DNA of 64,000 bases from Streptomyces cellulosae (GCF_000721105.1 NZ_JOEV01000002.1:248001-312000); one strand, 5' to 3'; counted from the first letter of the stretch, positions 34,097 through 44,978 are shown. Notes: generated by a model from the letters alone, not told the origin. Numbers and translations are program-made.

Positions 34097-34939
34097 ATGG
34101 CCAACGTCGTACGCGCCGCCCTGGTCCAGGCCACCTGGACCGGCGACACCGAGTCCATGGTGGCGAAACACGAGGAGCACGCCCGCGAGGCGGCCCGCCG
34201 GGGGGCCAAGGTCATCGGCTTCCAGGAAGTGTTCAACGCCCCCTACTTCTGTCAGGTCCAGGATCCCGAGCACTACCGCTGGGCCGAGCCGGTGCCCGAC
34301 GGGCCGACCACGCGTCGTATGCAGGAGCTCGCGCGCGAGACCGGCATGGTGATCGTCGTCCCCGTCTTCGAGATCGAGCAGTCCGGCTTCTACTACAACA
34401 CCGCGGCCGTGATCGACGCCGACGGCACCTTCCTCGGCAAGTACCGCAAGCACCACATCCCGCAGGTCAAGGGCTTCTGGGAGAAGTTCTACTTCAAGCC
34501 GGGCAACATCGGCTGGCCCGTCTTCGACACCGCCGTCGGCAAGGTCGGCGTCTACATCTGCTACGACCGGCACTTCCCGGAGGGCTGGCGGCAGCTCGGT
34601 CTGAACGGCGCCCAGCTCGTCTACAACCCGTCCGCCACCCACCGCGGACTGTCCAACTACCTCTGGCGGCTCGAACAGCCCGCCGCCGCCGTCGCCAACG
34701 AGTACTTCGTCGCCGCGATCAACCGGGTGGGCGTCGAGGAGTACGGCGACAACGACTTCTACGGCACGTCGTACTTCGTGGACCCGCGCGGGCAGTTCGT
34801 GGGGGAGACCGCGAGCGACAAGGAGGAGGAACTGGTCGTCCGCGACCTGGACTTCGACCTGATCGAAGAGGTACGGCAGCAGTGGGCGTTCTACCGCGAC
34901 CGCCGCCCCGACGCCTACGACGGGCTGGTGCGGCCGTGA
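34097..34939 (+). CDS. Beta-ureidopropionase-like nitrilase-superfamily amidohydrolase (copy 1)
   Basis: A 280-residue carbon-nitrogen hydrolase expected to release CO2 and ammonia from an N-carbamoyl-beta-amino acid in the cytoplasm. The Glu-Lys-Cys triad is complete: Glu44 (VIGFQEVFNAPYFCQ), Lys118 (LGKYRKHHIPQ) and Cys155 (GVYICYDRHFPEGWR). The closing segment GDNDFYGTSYFVDPRGQFVG matches N-carbamoyl-amidohydrolases. ATG 34097 has GAAGGAG 7 bp upstream. The stop overlaps the aminotransferase GTG (34936), so the pair is coupled. A close paralogue lies at 38032. The substrate could also be an N-carbamoyl amine; the aminotransferase partner favours a beta-amino acid. Confidence 0.88.
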   Translation: MANVVRAALVQATWTGDTESMVAKHEEHAREAARRGAKVIGFQEVFNAPYFCQVQDPEHYRWAEPVPDGPTTRRMQELARETGMVIVVPVFEIEQSGFYYNTAAVIDADGTFLGKYRKHHIPQVKGFWEKFYFKPGNIGWPVFDTAVGKVGVYICYDRHFPEGWRQLGLNGAQLVYNPSATHRGLSNYLWRLEQPAAAVANEYFVAAINRVGVEEYGDNDFYGTSYFVDPRGQFVGETASDKEEELVVRDLDFDLIEEVRQQWAFYRDRRPDAYDGLVRP

Positions 34940-36222
34940 CCCGGGACCTGCTCGGCCGCCACCGGTCCGTCCTGCCCGACTGGCTCGCCCTCTACTACGA
35001 GGACCCGCTGGAGATCACCCACGGGGAGGGCCGGTACGTCTGGGACGCCGAGGGCAACAAGTACCTCGACTTCTTCGGCGGCATCCTCACCACCATGACC
35101 GCGCACGCCCTGCCCGAGGTCACCAAGGCGGTCAGCGAGCAGGCCGGGCGGATCATCCACTCGTCCACGCTCTACCTCAACCGCCCGATGGTCGAACTCG
35201 CCGAGCGGGTCGCCCAGTTGAGCGGCATCCCGGACGCCCGCGTCTTCTTCACCACCTCCGGCACCGAGGCCAACGACACGGCCCTGCTGCTGGCGACGAC
35301 GTACCGCCGCAGCAACACGATCCTGGCGATGCGCAACAGCTACCACGGCCGGTCCTTCAGCGCGGTCGGCATCACCGGCAACCGCGGCTGGTCCCCGACC
35401 TCCCTGTCACCGCTGCAGACGCTGTACGTCCACGGAGGCGTGCGCACGCGCGGCCCGTACGCCTCGCTCGGCGACGAGGACTTCATCGCCGCCTGCGTCG
35501 ACGATCTGAACGACCTGCTGGGCCACACCCGCCCGCCCGCGGCCCTGATCGCCGAGCCGATCCAGGGCGTCGGCGGCTTCACCTCGCCGCCCGACGGCTT
35601 GTACGCGGCCTTCCGCGAGGTGCTGCACGAGCGCGGCATCCTGTGGATCGCCGACGAGGTGCAGACCGGCTGGGGCCGCACCGGCGACCACTTCTGGGGC
35701 TGGCAGGCCCACGGCCGAAGCGGGCCGCCCGACATCCTCACCTTCGCCAAGGGCATCGGCAACGGCATGTCCATCGGCGGGGTGGTGGCTCGCGCCGAGA
35801 TCATGAACTGCCTCGACAGCAACAGCATCTCCACCTTCGGCGGCACCCAGATCACCATGGCGGCCGGCCTCGCCAACCTGACGTACCTCCTGGAACACGA
35901 CCTCCAGGGCAACGCCCGGCGCGTCGGCGGCCTGCTCCTCGAACGGCTGCGGACGGCCGCGGGGGGGATCCCGGGCGTACGGGAGGTGCGCGGGCGCGGG
36001 CTGATGCTGGGCATCGAACTGGTGAGGCCCGGGACCGACCAGGCCGATCCGCAGGCCGCGGCCGCCGTGCTGGAGGCGGCCCGCGCGGGCGGCCTGCTCA
36101 TCGGCAAGGGCGGCGGGCACAACACCAGCGCCCTGCGGGTGGCCCCGCCGCTGTCCCTGACCCTCCCGGAGGCCGAGGAGGGCGCCGCGATCCTCGAAGA
36201 CGCTCTGAGGAGCATCCAGTAG
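34936..36222 (+). CDS. Class III PLP aminotransferase (beta-alanine/omega-amino-acid type)
   Basis: A 428-residue fold-type I aminotransferase. Motifs are ARVFFTTSGTEANDTALLLA (phosphate site), GILWIADEVQTGWGRTGDHF (cofactor Asp), ILTFAKGIGNGMSIGGVVAR (Schiff-base Lys272), SISTFGGTQITMAAGLANLT and VREVRGRGLMLGIELV. The closest functional class is alanine-glyoxylate aminotransferase-2-like or beta-alanine-pyruvate aminotransferase. Together with the preceding amidohydrolase it would convert beta-alanine (or beta-aminoisobutyrate) to the semialdehyde. GTG 34936 overlaps the upstream stop. Confidence 0.88.
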   Translation: MTRDLLGRHRSVLPDWLALYYEDPLEITHGEGRYVWDAEGNKYLDFFGGILTTMTAHALPEVTKAVSEQAGRIIHSSTLYLNRPMVELAERVAQLSGIPDARVFFTTSGTEANDTALLLATTYRRSNTILAMRNSYHGRSFSAVGITGNRGWSPTSLSPLQTLYVHGGVRTRGPYASLGDEDFIAACVDDLNDLLGHTRPPAALIAEPIQGVGGFTSPPDGLYAAFREVLHERGILWIADEVQTGWGRTGDHFWGWQAHGRSGPPDILTFAKGIGNGMSIGGVVARAEIMNCLDSNSISTFGGTQITMAAGLANLTYLLEHDLQGNARRVGGLLLERLRTAAGGIPGVREVRGRGLMLGIELVRPGTDQADPQAAAAVLEAARAGGLLIGKGGGHNTSALRVAPPLSLTLPEAEEGAAILEDALRSIQ

Positions 36223-36274
36223 CACCATCCTGAACAAGGGCCTGCACGAGGTCCTGAACAAGGGAAGCACCGCC

Positions 36275-37852
36275 ATGACCACCACCTCGGAGACCTGGGG
36301 AACCGTCGAACCCGTGGAGCCGACCCTGTCGGTGCGGCAGGTTCTCACGCTGGAACGGGTCCTCGCCGGGGAACCCGAGGTGGTGGCCGGCGCGGGCCAG
36401 CTCGACCGGCTGGTGCGGTGGGTGCATGTCGCCGAGGCCGCCGACGTGGGCGTGATGCTCAGTGGCGGCGAGATGGTCCTCACCACCGGCGTCCTGCTCG
36501 CGGGCGACGAGGGCGCGCAGGCCGAGTACATCCAGTCCCTGCACCGCGCGGAGGCCGCCGCCGTCGTCCTGGGCCTGGGACGGGCCTTCCCCGCCCCGCC
36601 GGACGTGATGCGCCGGGCCGCCGAGCGGTGCGGGCTGCCCATGGTCGTCCTCCACCGGCCCTTCCCCTTCGCCGAGTTGACCGAGGAGGTCCAGGCGCGG
36701 CTGGTGCGGCGCAAGTTCGCCGCCGTCAGCCTCTCCGAGGCCGTACGGACCGCGCTCACCGGACTGATCACCGCGGGCGCGCCCCTGCAGCCTCTGCTGG
36801 ACGAGGTCGCCCAGCACAGCGGCTGCCCCGTCGTCGTCAGCAACCTCGCCCACCGCGTCCTCGCCACGGCGGGGGAGCGGTCGGCGGTCGACGACGTGCT
36901 GCGGGACTGGGAGCGCATCGCCCGGCAGGCCGGCGGCAGCGAGGGCGACGGCTGGATCCGCGCCGAACTCGGCGGGCGCGGGGAACGCTGGGGCCGGATC
37001 GTGCTGTGCGGCTACCGCGGCGACACCGCCACCGGACGGCTGCTCGCCGACCGCGCCGCCGAGTCCCTCGTCCTGCACCGCATGCTCGGCGGCACCTCCG
37101 CGCACACCTGGGAGGAACAGTCCGCGCAGAGCCTGCTGACCGACCTGGTCAGCGGGGTCGTACCGGCCCGGCAGCTGCTGCCGAGGGCCCGCGCGGCCGG
37201 ACTGCCGGTCAACCGGCGCACCTTCGTCCCGCTGGTCGTCCGCGACGCCGACCCGGCCGGGCTCGACCGGGTACTGCGGATGCTGGGGCTGCCCGGGATC
37301 GTCGCCGAACTCGCCGACGGCGCGACCGCCGTGCTGCTGAGCCTGGCCCGCGACCAGGACGCCTCGGCGCTCACGGCGAACTTCGCGGCCCGGGTGCGCT
37401 CGGAGTCCGGCCGGACGGTGATCGCCGCCGCCGACGCGCGCACCGCCTGGGACGACGTCCCCGCCGGCCTGCGCGAGGCCCAGCACGTCGCCGACGCCGT
37501 CGCGGACTCCTCGGCCGTCCTGGTCCTGCCGGACGTGGTCCGGCTCAAGGACGTCCACCTGCGCGGCCTGGTCCGGCTGCTGCGGGACGACCCGCACGTC
37601 CAGTCCTTCGCGGAGCGGGAGCTGGACGGGCTGTTGTGCGCGGCGGGCGAGGACCTGCTCGCCGTCCTGCGCACCTACCTCGCCACCGGCCGCAACAAGT
37701 CCCGCACCGCCCAGCTCCACCACGTCTCCCGCCCGGCGCTGTACCGCCGCCTGGAGGCGATACAGACCCGGCTCGGCGTCGACCTCGACGACTTCGAGCA
37801 GGCGGCCTCCGTACACATCGCGCTCCTCGCGCACGACGCGCAACAGGGCTGA
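36275..37852 (+). CDS. PucR-family transcriptional regulator
   Basis: A 525-residue PucR-type regulator. The N-terminal PucR domain (about 15-150; SVRQVLTLERVLAGEPEVVA; VRWVHVAEAADVGVMLSGGE; MVLTTGVLLAGDE) senses a metabolite. A GGDEF-like central region follows. The C-terminal helix-turn-helix is DLLAVLRTYLATGRNKSRTA then HHVSRPALYRRLEAIQTRL. PucR-type proteins control purine, allantoin, pyrimidine or amine catabolism. It sits in the middle of the catabolic cluster, 52 bp after the aminotransferase gene and 179 bp before the second amidohydrolase gene. TCCTGAACAAGGG is duplicated just upstream (about 36228 and 36251). ATG 36275. Confidence 0.9.
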   Translation: MTTTSETWGTVEPVEPTLSVRQVLTLERVLAGEPEVVAGAGQLDRLVRWVHVAEAADVGVMLSGGEMVLTTGVLLAGDEGAQAEYIQSLHRAEAAAVVLGLGRAFPAPPDVMRRAAERCGLPMVVLHRPFPFAELTEEVQARLVRRKFAAVSLSEAVRTALTGLITAGAPLQPLLDEVAQHSGCPVVVSNLAHRVLATAGERSAVDDVLRDWERIARQAGGSEGDGWIRAELGGRGERWGRIVLCGYRGDTATGRLLADRAAESLVLHRMLGGTSAHTWEEQSAQSLLTDLVSGVVPARQLLPRARAAGLPVNRRTFVPLVVRDADPAGLDRVLRMLGLPGIVAELADGATAVLLSLARDQDASALTANFAARVRSESGRTVIAAADARTAWDDVPAGLREAQHVADAVADSSAVLVLPDVVRLKDVHLRGLVRLLRDDPHVQSFAERELDGLLCAAGEDLLAVLRTYLATGRNKSRTAQLHHVSRPALYRRLEAIQTRLGVDLDDFEQAASVHIALLAHDAQQG

Positions 37853-37926
37853 CAGCACGCTGCGAAACAGCTGAGAAACACACGACGACCTGGGAAAACG
37901 GCGGTGAAACATGGGCTCACGACAGG

Positions 37927-37969
37927 GTGACACCGTGGCACGCCGGGCGCCCGCAGACGTGACACCGTG
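37927..37969 (+). promoter_or_regulatory. Paired 11-bp direct repeats upstream of the second amidohydrolase gene
   Basis: GTGACACCGTG occurs identically at 37927-37937 and 37959-37969. Start points are 32 bp apart, about three helical turns, and the second copy ends 62 bp before the ATG at 38032. The spacing puts both sites on one DNA face, as expected for a dimeric or tandem activator such as the PucR protein encoded just upstream. Confidence 0.6.
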
Positions 37970-38031
37970 CAACTCAAACCGGACCCCCGGGCTTCTTAGG
38001 CTCCTCGCACACCGAGTGACCGGAGGTCCCG

Positions 38032-38874
38032 ATGAGCACAGTGATCCGAGCCGCCCTCTTCCAGACCGCCTGGACCGGCGACAAGGAGTCGATGATCCAG
38101 GTGCACGAGCAGGCGGCCCGCGACGCGGCCGCGCAGGGCGCACAGGTCCTGTGCTTCCAGGAGCTGTTCTACGGGCCCTACTTCTGCCAGGTCCAGGACA
38201 AGGCGTTCTACGAGTACGCCGAGCAGATCCCCGAGGGCCCGATCGTCCGGCGCTTCCAGGCTCTGGCCGAGGAACTGGGCCTCGTGCTGGTCCTGCCGAT
38301 GTACGAGGAGGAGCAGCCCGGCGTCCTCTACAACACGGCCGCGGTGATCGACGCGGACGGCTCGTACCTCGGCAAGTACCGCAAGCACCACATCCCGCAG
38401 GTCCCCGGCTTCTGGGAGAAGTTCTACTTCCGCCCCGGCAACCTGGGCTGGCCGGTCTTCGAGACCGCCGTGGGCAAGATCGGCGTCTACATCTGCTACG
38501 ACCGGCACTTCCCGGAGGGCTGGCGGGCGCTGGGCCTGGAGGGCGCCGAGATCGTCTTCAACCCGTCGGCCACCTCGCGCGGCCTGTCCGGCTACCTGTG
38601 GCAGCTCGAGCAGCCGGCGGCGGCCGTCGCCAACGAGTACTTCGTCGGCGCCATCAACCGGGTGGGTGTCGAGGAGTTGGGCGACAACGACTTCTACGGG
38701 ACCTCGTACTTCGTGGACCCGGAAGCCCAGTTCGTCGGCGAGGTGGCGAGCGACAAGGAGACCGAACTGGTCGTCCGCGACCTCGACCTGGCCAAGCTGC
38801 GCGAGGTGCGCGACCGCTGGCAGTTCTACCGGGACCGCCGCCCGGAGGCGTACAGCCCGCTGACCGCTCCGTAG
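38032..38874 (+). CDS. Beta-ureidopropionase-like nitrilase-superfamily amidohydrolase (copy 2)
   Basis: A 280-residue paralogue of the enzyme at 34097, colinear along its whole length with most motif residues shared. Triad: Glu44 (VLCFQELFYGPYFCQ), Lys118 (LGKYRKHHIPQVPGFWEKFY) and Cys155 (GVYICYDRHFPEGWR). Differences cluster in the 55-105 region (FYEYAEQIPEGPIVRRFQAL), which shapes the substrate pocket in this family, so the two copies may take different N-carbamoyl substrates. It leads the operon 38032-43073 with dihydropyrimidinase, the F420 enzyme and the transporter. A probable operator pair precedes it. Confidence 0.88.
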   Translation: MSTVIRAALFQTAWTGDKESMIQVHEQAARDAAAQGAQVLCFQELFYGPYFCQVQDKAFYEYAEQIPEGPIVRRFQALAEELGLVLVLPMYEEEQPGVLYNTAAVIDADGSYLGKYRKHHIPQVPGFWEKFYFRPGNLGWPVFETAVGKIGVYICYDRHFPEGWRALGLEGAEIVFNPSATSRGLSGYLWQLEQPAAAVANEYFVGAINRVGVEELGDNDFYGTSYFVDPEAQFVGEVASDKETELVVRDLDLAKLREVRDRWQFYRDRRPEAYSPLTAP

Positions 38875-38974
38875 GACCTGTCCGGACGCCCGCCGGTCCG
38901 GCGCACGGGGGCCGGGCCGGCGGCACCGACCGACTTGCACCACACCAGTGTTGATCACGGCAGGAGAGGGAGCC

Positions 38975-40378
38975 ATGAGCAGCCGTACCGTCATCCGCGG
39001 TGGCCTCGTCATCACCGCGTCCGACGAGATCCACGCCGACGTCCTGATCGAGGACGGCCGCGTCGCCGCCCTCGCCGCCTCCGGCACCCCGGCCGCCGAG
39101 GCCTGGACGGCCGAGCGCACCATCGACGCCACCGGGAAGTACGTCATCCCGGGCGGCGTCGACGCCCACACCCACATGGAGCTGCCGTTCGGCGGCACCT
39201 TCGCCTCCGACACCTTCGAGACCGGCACCCGGGCCGCCGCCTGGGGCGGTACCACCACGATCGTCGACTTCGCCGTGCAGAGCGTCGGCCACAGTCTGCG
39301 TGAGGGCCTGGACGCCTGGCACGCCAAGGCGGAGGGCAACTGCGCGATCGACTACGGCTTCCACATGATCGTCTCCGACGTGCACCAGGAGACGCTCAAG
39401 GAGATGGACCTGCTGGTCGAGGAGGGCGTGACCTCCTTCAAGCAGTTCATGGCCTACCCCGGTGTCTTCTACAGCGACGACGGCCAGATCCTGCGCGCCA
39501 TGCAGCGTTCCGCCGACAACGGCGGTCTGATCATGATGCACGCGGAGAACGGCATCGCGATCGACGTGCTCGTCGAACAGGCGCTGGCCCGCGGCGAGAC
39601 CGACCCCCGCTATCACGGGGAGGTCCGCAAGGCGCTGCTGGAGGCCGAGGCCACCCACCGCGCCATCAAGCTCGCCCAGGTCGCGGGCGCCCCGCTGTAC
39701 GTCGTGCACGTCTCGGCGATGGAGGCGGTCGCCGAGCTGGCCAGGGCGCGCGACGAGGGGCTCAACGTCTTCGGCGAGACCTGCCCGCAGTACCTGTTCC
39801 TGTCGACGGACAACCTCGCCGAGCCGGACTTCGAGGGCTCCAAGTACGTGTGCAGTACTCCGCTCAGGCCCAAGGAGCACCAGGCCAAGCTGTGGCAGGG
39901 CCTGCGCACCAACGACCTCCAGGTCGTCTCCACCGACCACTGCCCCTTCTGCTTCGTGGGCCAGAAGGAGCTCGGCCGCGGCGACTTCTCGAAGATCCCC
40001 AACGGCCTTCCGGGCGTCGAGAACCGCATGGACCTGCTCCACCAGGCCGTCGTCGACGGGCACATCTCCCGCCGCCGCTGGATCGAGATCGCCTGCGCGG
40101 CCCCGGCCCGGATGTTCGGCATGTACCCGAAGAAGGGGACCATCGCGCCGGGCGCCGACGCCGACATCGTCATCTACGACCCGCACGCCGAGCAGGTCAT
40201 GTCCGTCGACACGCACCACATGAACGTCGACTACTCGGCATACGAGGGCAAGCACGTCACCGGCCGCGTCGAGACGGTCCTCTCACGGGGCGAACTCGTC
40301 ATCACCGAGCGGGAGTACACCGGGCACGCCGGACACGGCACGTACACCCCTCGGTCCACCTGTCAGTACCTCAACTAG
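38975..40378 (+). CDS. hydA: Dihydropyrimidinase / D-hydantoinase
   Basis: A 467-residue amidohydrolase-superfamily cyclic amidase that opens dihydropyrimidine or hydantoin rings. The binuclear metal site is clear: His65 and His67 (GGVDAHTHMELPFGG), carboxylated Lys156 (GVTSFKQFMAYPG), the later His ligands in PLYVVHVSAMEA and the Asp in VSTDHCPFCF. The start ATG 38975 follows GGAGAGGGAG. It lies 100 bp after amidohydrolase copy 2 and 11 bp before the F420 enzyme gene. Together with the amidohydrolases it gives the second and third steps of the reductive pyrimidine pathway. Confidence 0.93.
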   Translation: MSSRTVIRGGLVITASDEIHADVLIEDGRVAALAASGTPAAEAWTAERTIDATGKYVIPGGVDAHTHMELPFGGTFASDTFETGTRAAAWGGTTTIVDFAVQSVGHSLREGLDAWHAKAEGNCAIDYGFHMIVSDVHQETLKEMDLLVEEGVTSFKQFMAYPGVFYSDDGQILRAMQRSADNGGLIMMHAENGIAIDVLVEQALARGETDPRYHGEVRKALLEAEATHRAIKLAQVAGAPLYVVHVSAMEAVAELARARDEGLNVFGETCPQYLFLSTDNLAEPDFEGSKYVCSTPLRPKEHQAKLWQGLRTNDLQVVSTDHCPFCFVGQKELGRGDFSKIPNGLPGVENRMDLLHQAVVDGHISRRRWIEIACAAPARMFGMYPKKGTIAPGADADIVIYDPHAEQVMSVDTHHMNVDYSAYEGKHVTGRVETVLSRGELVITEREYTGHAGHGTYTPRSTCQYLN

Positions 40379-40389
40379 GAGTGGCGCAG

Positions 40390-41409
40390 ATGGACTTCGG
40401 ACTCGTCCTGCAGACCGACCCGCCGGCCTCGAAGGTCATCAGCCTGATGAAGCGGGCCGAGCTCAACGGCTTCACCTACGGCTGGACCTTCGACTCCGCC
40501 GTGCTGTGGCAGGAGCCGTTCGTGATCTACAGTCAGATTCTGTCGAACACCTCGAAGTTGACGGTCGGCCCGATGGTCACCAACCCGGGCACCCGCACCT
40601 GGGAGGTCACCGCCTCCACCTTCGCCACCCTCAACGACATGTTCGGCAACCGCACGGTCTGCGGCATCGGCCGCGGCGACTCGGCGATGCGGGTGGCGGG
40701 CCGCAAGCCCAACACGCTGGCCCGCATCAGCGAGGCCATGAAGGTCATCCGGGCGCTCGGCCGCGGTGACGAGGCCGACCTCGGCGGTACGGTGATCAGG
40801 TTCCCGTGGATCAAGCCGGGTGCCGAACTCCCCGTATGGATGGCCGCCTACGGGCCCAAGGCACTGAAGATGACGGGGGAGGAGGCCGACGGGTTCATCC
40901 TCCAGCTCGCCGACCTCTACCTGACCGAGTACATGGTCAAGGCCGTCAAGGACGCGGCCGTCGCCGCCGGACGCGACCCGTCCGAGGTGAAGATCTGCGT
41001 CGCCGCCCCCGCCTACGTCACCGAGGACGACTCGCCCGAGGCGCTCGCCCACGCGCGCGAGCAGTGCCGCTGGTTCGGCGGGATGGTCGGCAACCACGTG
41101 GCCGACCTGGTCTCCAAATACGGTGAGCACTCCGCCGCCGTACCCGACGAACTCACCGACTACATCAAGGCGCGTGAGGGGTACGACTACTCCCACCACG
41201 GACGCGCCGACAACCCGGACACCCAGTTCGTCCCCGACGAGATCGTCGACCGGTTCTGCGTGATCGGCCCGGTCGAGAAGCACATCGAGAAGCTGAACGC
41301 GCTGCGGGAACTCGGCGTCGACCAGTTCGCCGTCTACGACATGCACGACGCGCAGGAAGCCACCATCGACGCGTACGGGTCGACGGTGATCCCGGCCCTC
41401 AACGGCTGA
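40390..41409 (+). CDS. F420-dependent LLM-class oxidoreductase (TIGR03842-like)
   Basis: A 339-residue luciferase-like oxidoreductase of the F420-binding type. It begins MDFGLVLQTDPPASKVISLM, has the TIM-barrel segments TYGWTFDSAVLWQEPFVIYS, LTVGPMVTNPGTRTWEVTAS and VCGIGRGDSAMRVAGRKPNT, and the late AAYGPKALKMTGEEADGFIL strand. I believe this matches the TIGR03842 group, members of which sit beside hydantoinase genes (family memory, not searched). ATG 40390 has AGGAG 8 bp upstream. No NADPH-dependent dihydropyrimidine dehydrogenase is in view, so this enzyme may supply or process the reduced ring; that is inference. Confidence 0.85.
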   Translation: MDFGLVLQTDPPASKVISLMKRAELNGFTYGWTFDSAVLWQEPFVIYSQILSNTSKLTVGPMVTNPGTRTWEVTASTFATLNDMFGNRTVCGIGRGDSAMRVAGRKPNTLARISEAMKVIRALGRGDEADLGGTVIRFPWIKPGAELPVWMAAYGPKALKMTGEEADGFILQLADLYLTEYMVKAVKDAAVAAGRDPSEVKICVAAPAYVTEDDSPEALAHAREQCRWFGGMVGNHVADLVSKYGEHSAAVPDELTDYIKAREGYDYSHHGRADNPDTQFVPDEIVDRFCVIGPVEKHIEKLNALRELGVDQFAVYDMHDAQEATIDAYGSTVIPALNG

Positions 41410-41546
41410 CAGCTCCACAACCCTCCCCAAGACCGCTCACCTCCCCATCCCCCCACTCCTGTTCTCCCCTCCCCCGAGTCCCGGGGGAGGGGTGCCGGAG
41501 CCCGCACGGCCTTTCCGGATCCGCCCCTCGTTTGATTGGCCTGCCC

Positions 41547-43073
<1,527 letters not shown>

Positions 43074-43084
43074 TCCGGCCCCTG

Positions 43085-43115
43085 GGAGGACGGTCAGCTC
43101 TTCTGGCCGTCCTCC
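43085..43115. terminator. Bidirectional terminator between convergent genes
   Basis: GGAGGACGG (43085-43093) and CCGTCCTCC (43107-43115) are exact complements around a 13-nt loop. The hairpin begins 11 bp after the transporter stop and overlaps the last codons of the convergent exported-protein gene. Confidence 0.7.
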
Positions 43116-43765
43116 AGTGCCGCCACCGCCTCCTTGGCGGCCTTGATGGCGCCCTTGTTGATCACATCCGTGCTGGGCGCCTTCTTGGTCTCGAAGTCGC
43201 TGCCGTTGTACGTGACGGTCAGCAGCACGTTGGACGCCCGGACCAGCACCACGCCCTCGCGGGTCTGCTGCTTGTCCTCGGTGCTGAGGTTCACGACCGA
43301 GTAGCCCGAGTCGCCGACACCGGGCACGTCCCCGCCGCCGCTCTTCTCCGACACCGTCTCCTGGTACGACTGCCGCGCCTCGTCGTCCGACTCCATGACC
43401 TCGTAGGAGACGTCCAGCCAGCGGTAGTCGTATCCCTTGAGCGCGTTCCAGGAACAGGTGCGGCGCACCTTCGCGTCCGTGGACGCGATCTCCTTGCCGG
43501 CCGTCTTGGCGCCCGGCACCAGTGACGTGATCGTCTTCTTCGCCACGCTCGCGCACGGCGCCGGTGCGGCCGAGTACGTCTTGGAGGCCGCCGACGTCGA
43601 GGGGGCGGAGGCGGTCTGGGTGGCGGTCTTCTGCTCGTCCTTGTGCTCGGCGGCCGGTGTCGCGGCCGGGCCGGACGACAGGGCCCAGCCCGCCGCGGCG
43701 AGCACGACGACGGGCGACAGCCGCGCGGTGAGGGCGAGCGGCAAGGGGAGAGAGCTGGAACGCAC
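43094..43765 (-). CDS. Exported DUF3558-like protein
   Basis: A 223-residue exported protein. An N-terminal hydrophobic segment (LALTARLSPVVVLAAAGWAL) acts as signal peptide or anchor; there is no lipobox Cys. A Ser/Thr/Ala linker leads to a domain with two cysteines (APCASVAKKTITSLVPGAKT; RRTCSWNALKGYDYRWLDVS), the pattern of actinobacterial DUF3558 lipoproteins. GVGDSGYSVVNLS and VVLVRASNVLLTVTYNG complete the fold. Function of the family is unknown. ATG/GTG start at 43765. Convergent with the transporter gene. Confidence 0.7.
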   Translation of the reverse strand: MRSSSLPLPLALTARLSPVVVLAAAGWALSSGPAATPAAEHKDEQKTATQTASAPSTSAASKTYSAAPAPCASVAKKTITSLVPGAKTAGKEIASTDAKVRRTCSWNALKGYDYRWLDVSYEVMESDDEARQSYQETVSEKSGGGDVPGVGDSGYSVVNLSTEDKQQTREGVVLVRASNVLLTVTYNGSDFETKKAPSTDVINKGAIKAAKEAVAALEDGQKS

Positions 43766-44153
43766 GGCGCACTTTTCGTGGGGGACGGTGCGGAGGGGGT
43801 CCGCACTGCGGACGGGACGACAGTGTCACACGAGTCCCTGCAGGGCGAAAGTGCCAACTCGCTCCGTGGTGGCGTGGTGACTGCGGTCCGCCACCGATGC
43901 GCCAAGTGTCCGCTTATGTCCAGGTGGTGAGTCGGTTGAGCGCCGACTCGATACGGTCCACGGCCGTGAACGCCCCGGTGGGCCCCGAGGTGCACCAGAC
44001 AGTGATCGGTGCGCTCCGGCCGCCGCCGGACCCCCGACCGCCAACGCCTCCGGATCTTCGCCCATGAGCCGGGGCTGGTGACGGCAGGCGGCAACTGAGC
44101 CGCCGGGGAATATCCCGTTGCGCGCGGTGAGCGGCGATCAGCACCCTGAGTCG
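43766..44153. other. Intergenic region, nothing recognised
   Basis: 388 bp between the divergent exported-protein and methyltransferase genes. Both promoters must lie here. No coding frame with a ribosome site, no inverted repeat of note and no RNA structure was recognised. Confidence 0.4.
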
Positions 44154-44978
44154 ATGACCGACACGACACGGCGGCAACATCCCGCGGTACCCGAGGAGAT
44201 CCTCGCCTACTACGCCCGGGGCGCGGAGGACGCCCGTCTCAGAGACGGCGGCGCGCCCGCCGGGCGGCTGGAGTTCTGGCGTACGCAGGACGTGCTGCGG
44301 CGCCTACTGCCCGCGGCCCCCGCACGCGTACTCGACGTCGGCGGCGGCAGCGGGGTGCACGCGGAGTGGCTCGTGCGGGATGGGTACGAGGTCGAACTCG
44401 TCGATCCGGTACCGCTCCACGTCGAGCAGGCCTCCCGGCTGCCCGGAGTGAAGGCCCGGTCCGGCGACGCCCGCTCGCTGCCGGCCGACGACCGTGCGTA
44501 CGACGTCGTCCTGATGCTCGGCCCGCTGTACCACCTGCCCGAACGGGCCGATCGCGTACGGGCGTTGACCGAGGCGTACCGGGTGGCCCGGCCGGGCGGG
44601 CTGGTGGTCGCCGCCACCATCAACCGCTTCGCGCAACTGCACGACCTGCTGCGCGAGGAGCGCTACTTCGTTCCCCTGCACCGCGAACGCACCGACACCG
44701 TCCTGCTGGACGGCCGGCACCCCTTCCACGACGACGGCTTCTTCACCGTCGCCTATTTCGCCCGACCGGACGAGGGGCCGGCGGAATTCACCGACGCGGG
44801 GTTCACCGTCGAGGGCCAGTACGGCGTCGAGGGCGTCGCCTGGCTCATGGGCGGCGTCGAGGACTGGCTGGACGACCCTGAACGCCGCGAGGCCGTCCTG
44901 GCGGCGAGCCGGCACATCGAGTCCGACCCGACGCTCCTCGGGGCCAGCGGCCACCTGCTCACCGCGGGGAGACGGTGA
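44154..44978 (+). CDS. Class I SAM-dependent methyltransferase
   Basis: A 274-residue methyltransferase with a full Rossmann SAM domain: motif I RVLDVGGGSGVHAEWLVRDG, motif II YEVELVDPVPLHVEQA, motif III SGDARSLPADDRAYDVVLML and post-III YRVARPGGLVVAATINRFAQ. The C-terminal 100 residues (RYFVPLHRERTDTVLLDGRH; FFTVAYFARPDEGPAEFTDA) form a cap typical of small-molecule methyltransferases. ATG 44154; an in-frame GTG at 44118 is possible. Substrate unknown. It converges with the polysaccharide glycosyltransferase gene. Confidence 0.85.
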   Translation: MTDTTRRQHPAVPEEILAYYARGAEDARLRDGGAPAGRLEFWRTQDVLRRLLPAAPARVLDVGGGSGVHAEWLVRDGYEVELVDPVPLHVEQASRLPGVKARSGDARSLPADDRAYDVVLMLGPLYHLPERADRVRALTEAYRVARPGGLVVAATINRFAQLHDLLREERYFVPLHRERTDTVLLDGRHPFHDDGFFTVAYFARPDEGPAEFTDAGFTVEGQYGVEGVAWLMGGVEDWLDDPERREAVLAASRHIESDPTLLGASGHLLTAGRR

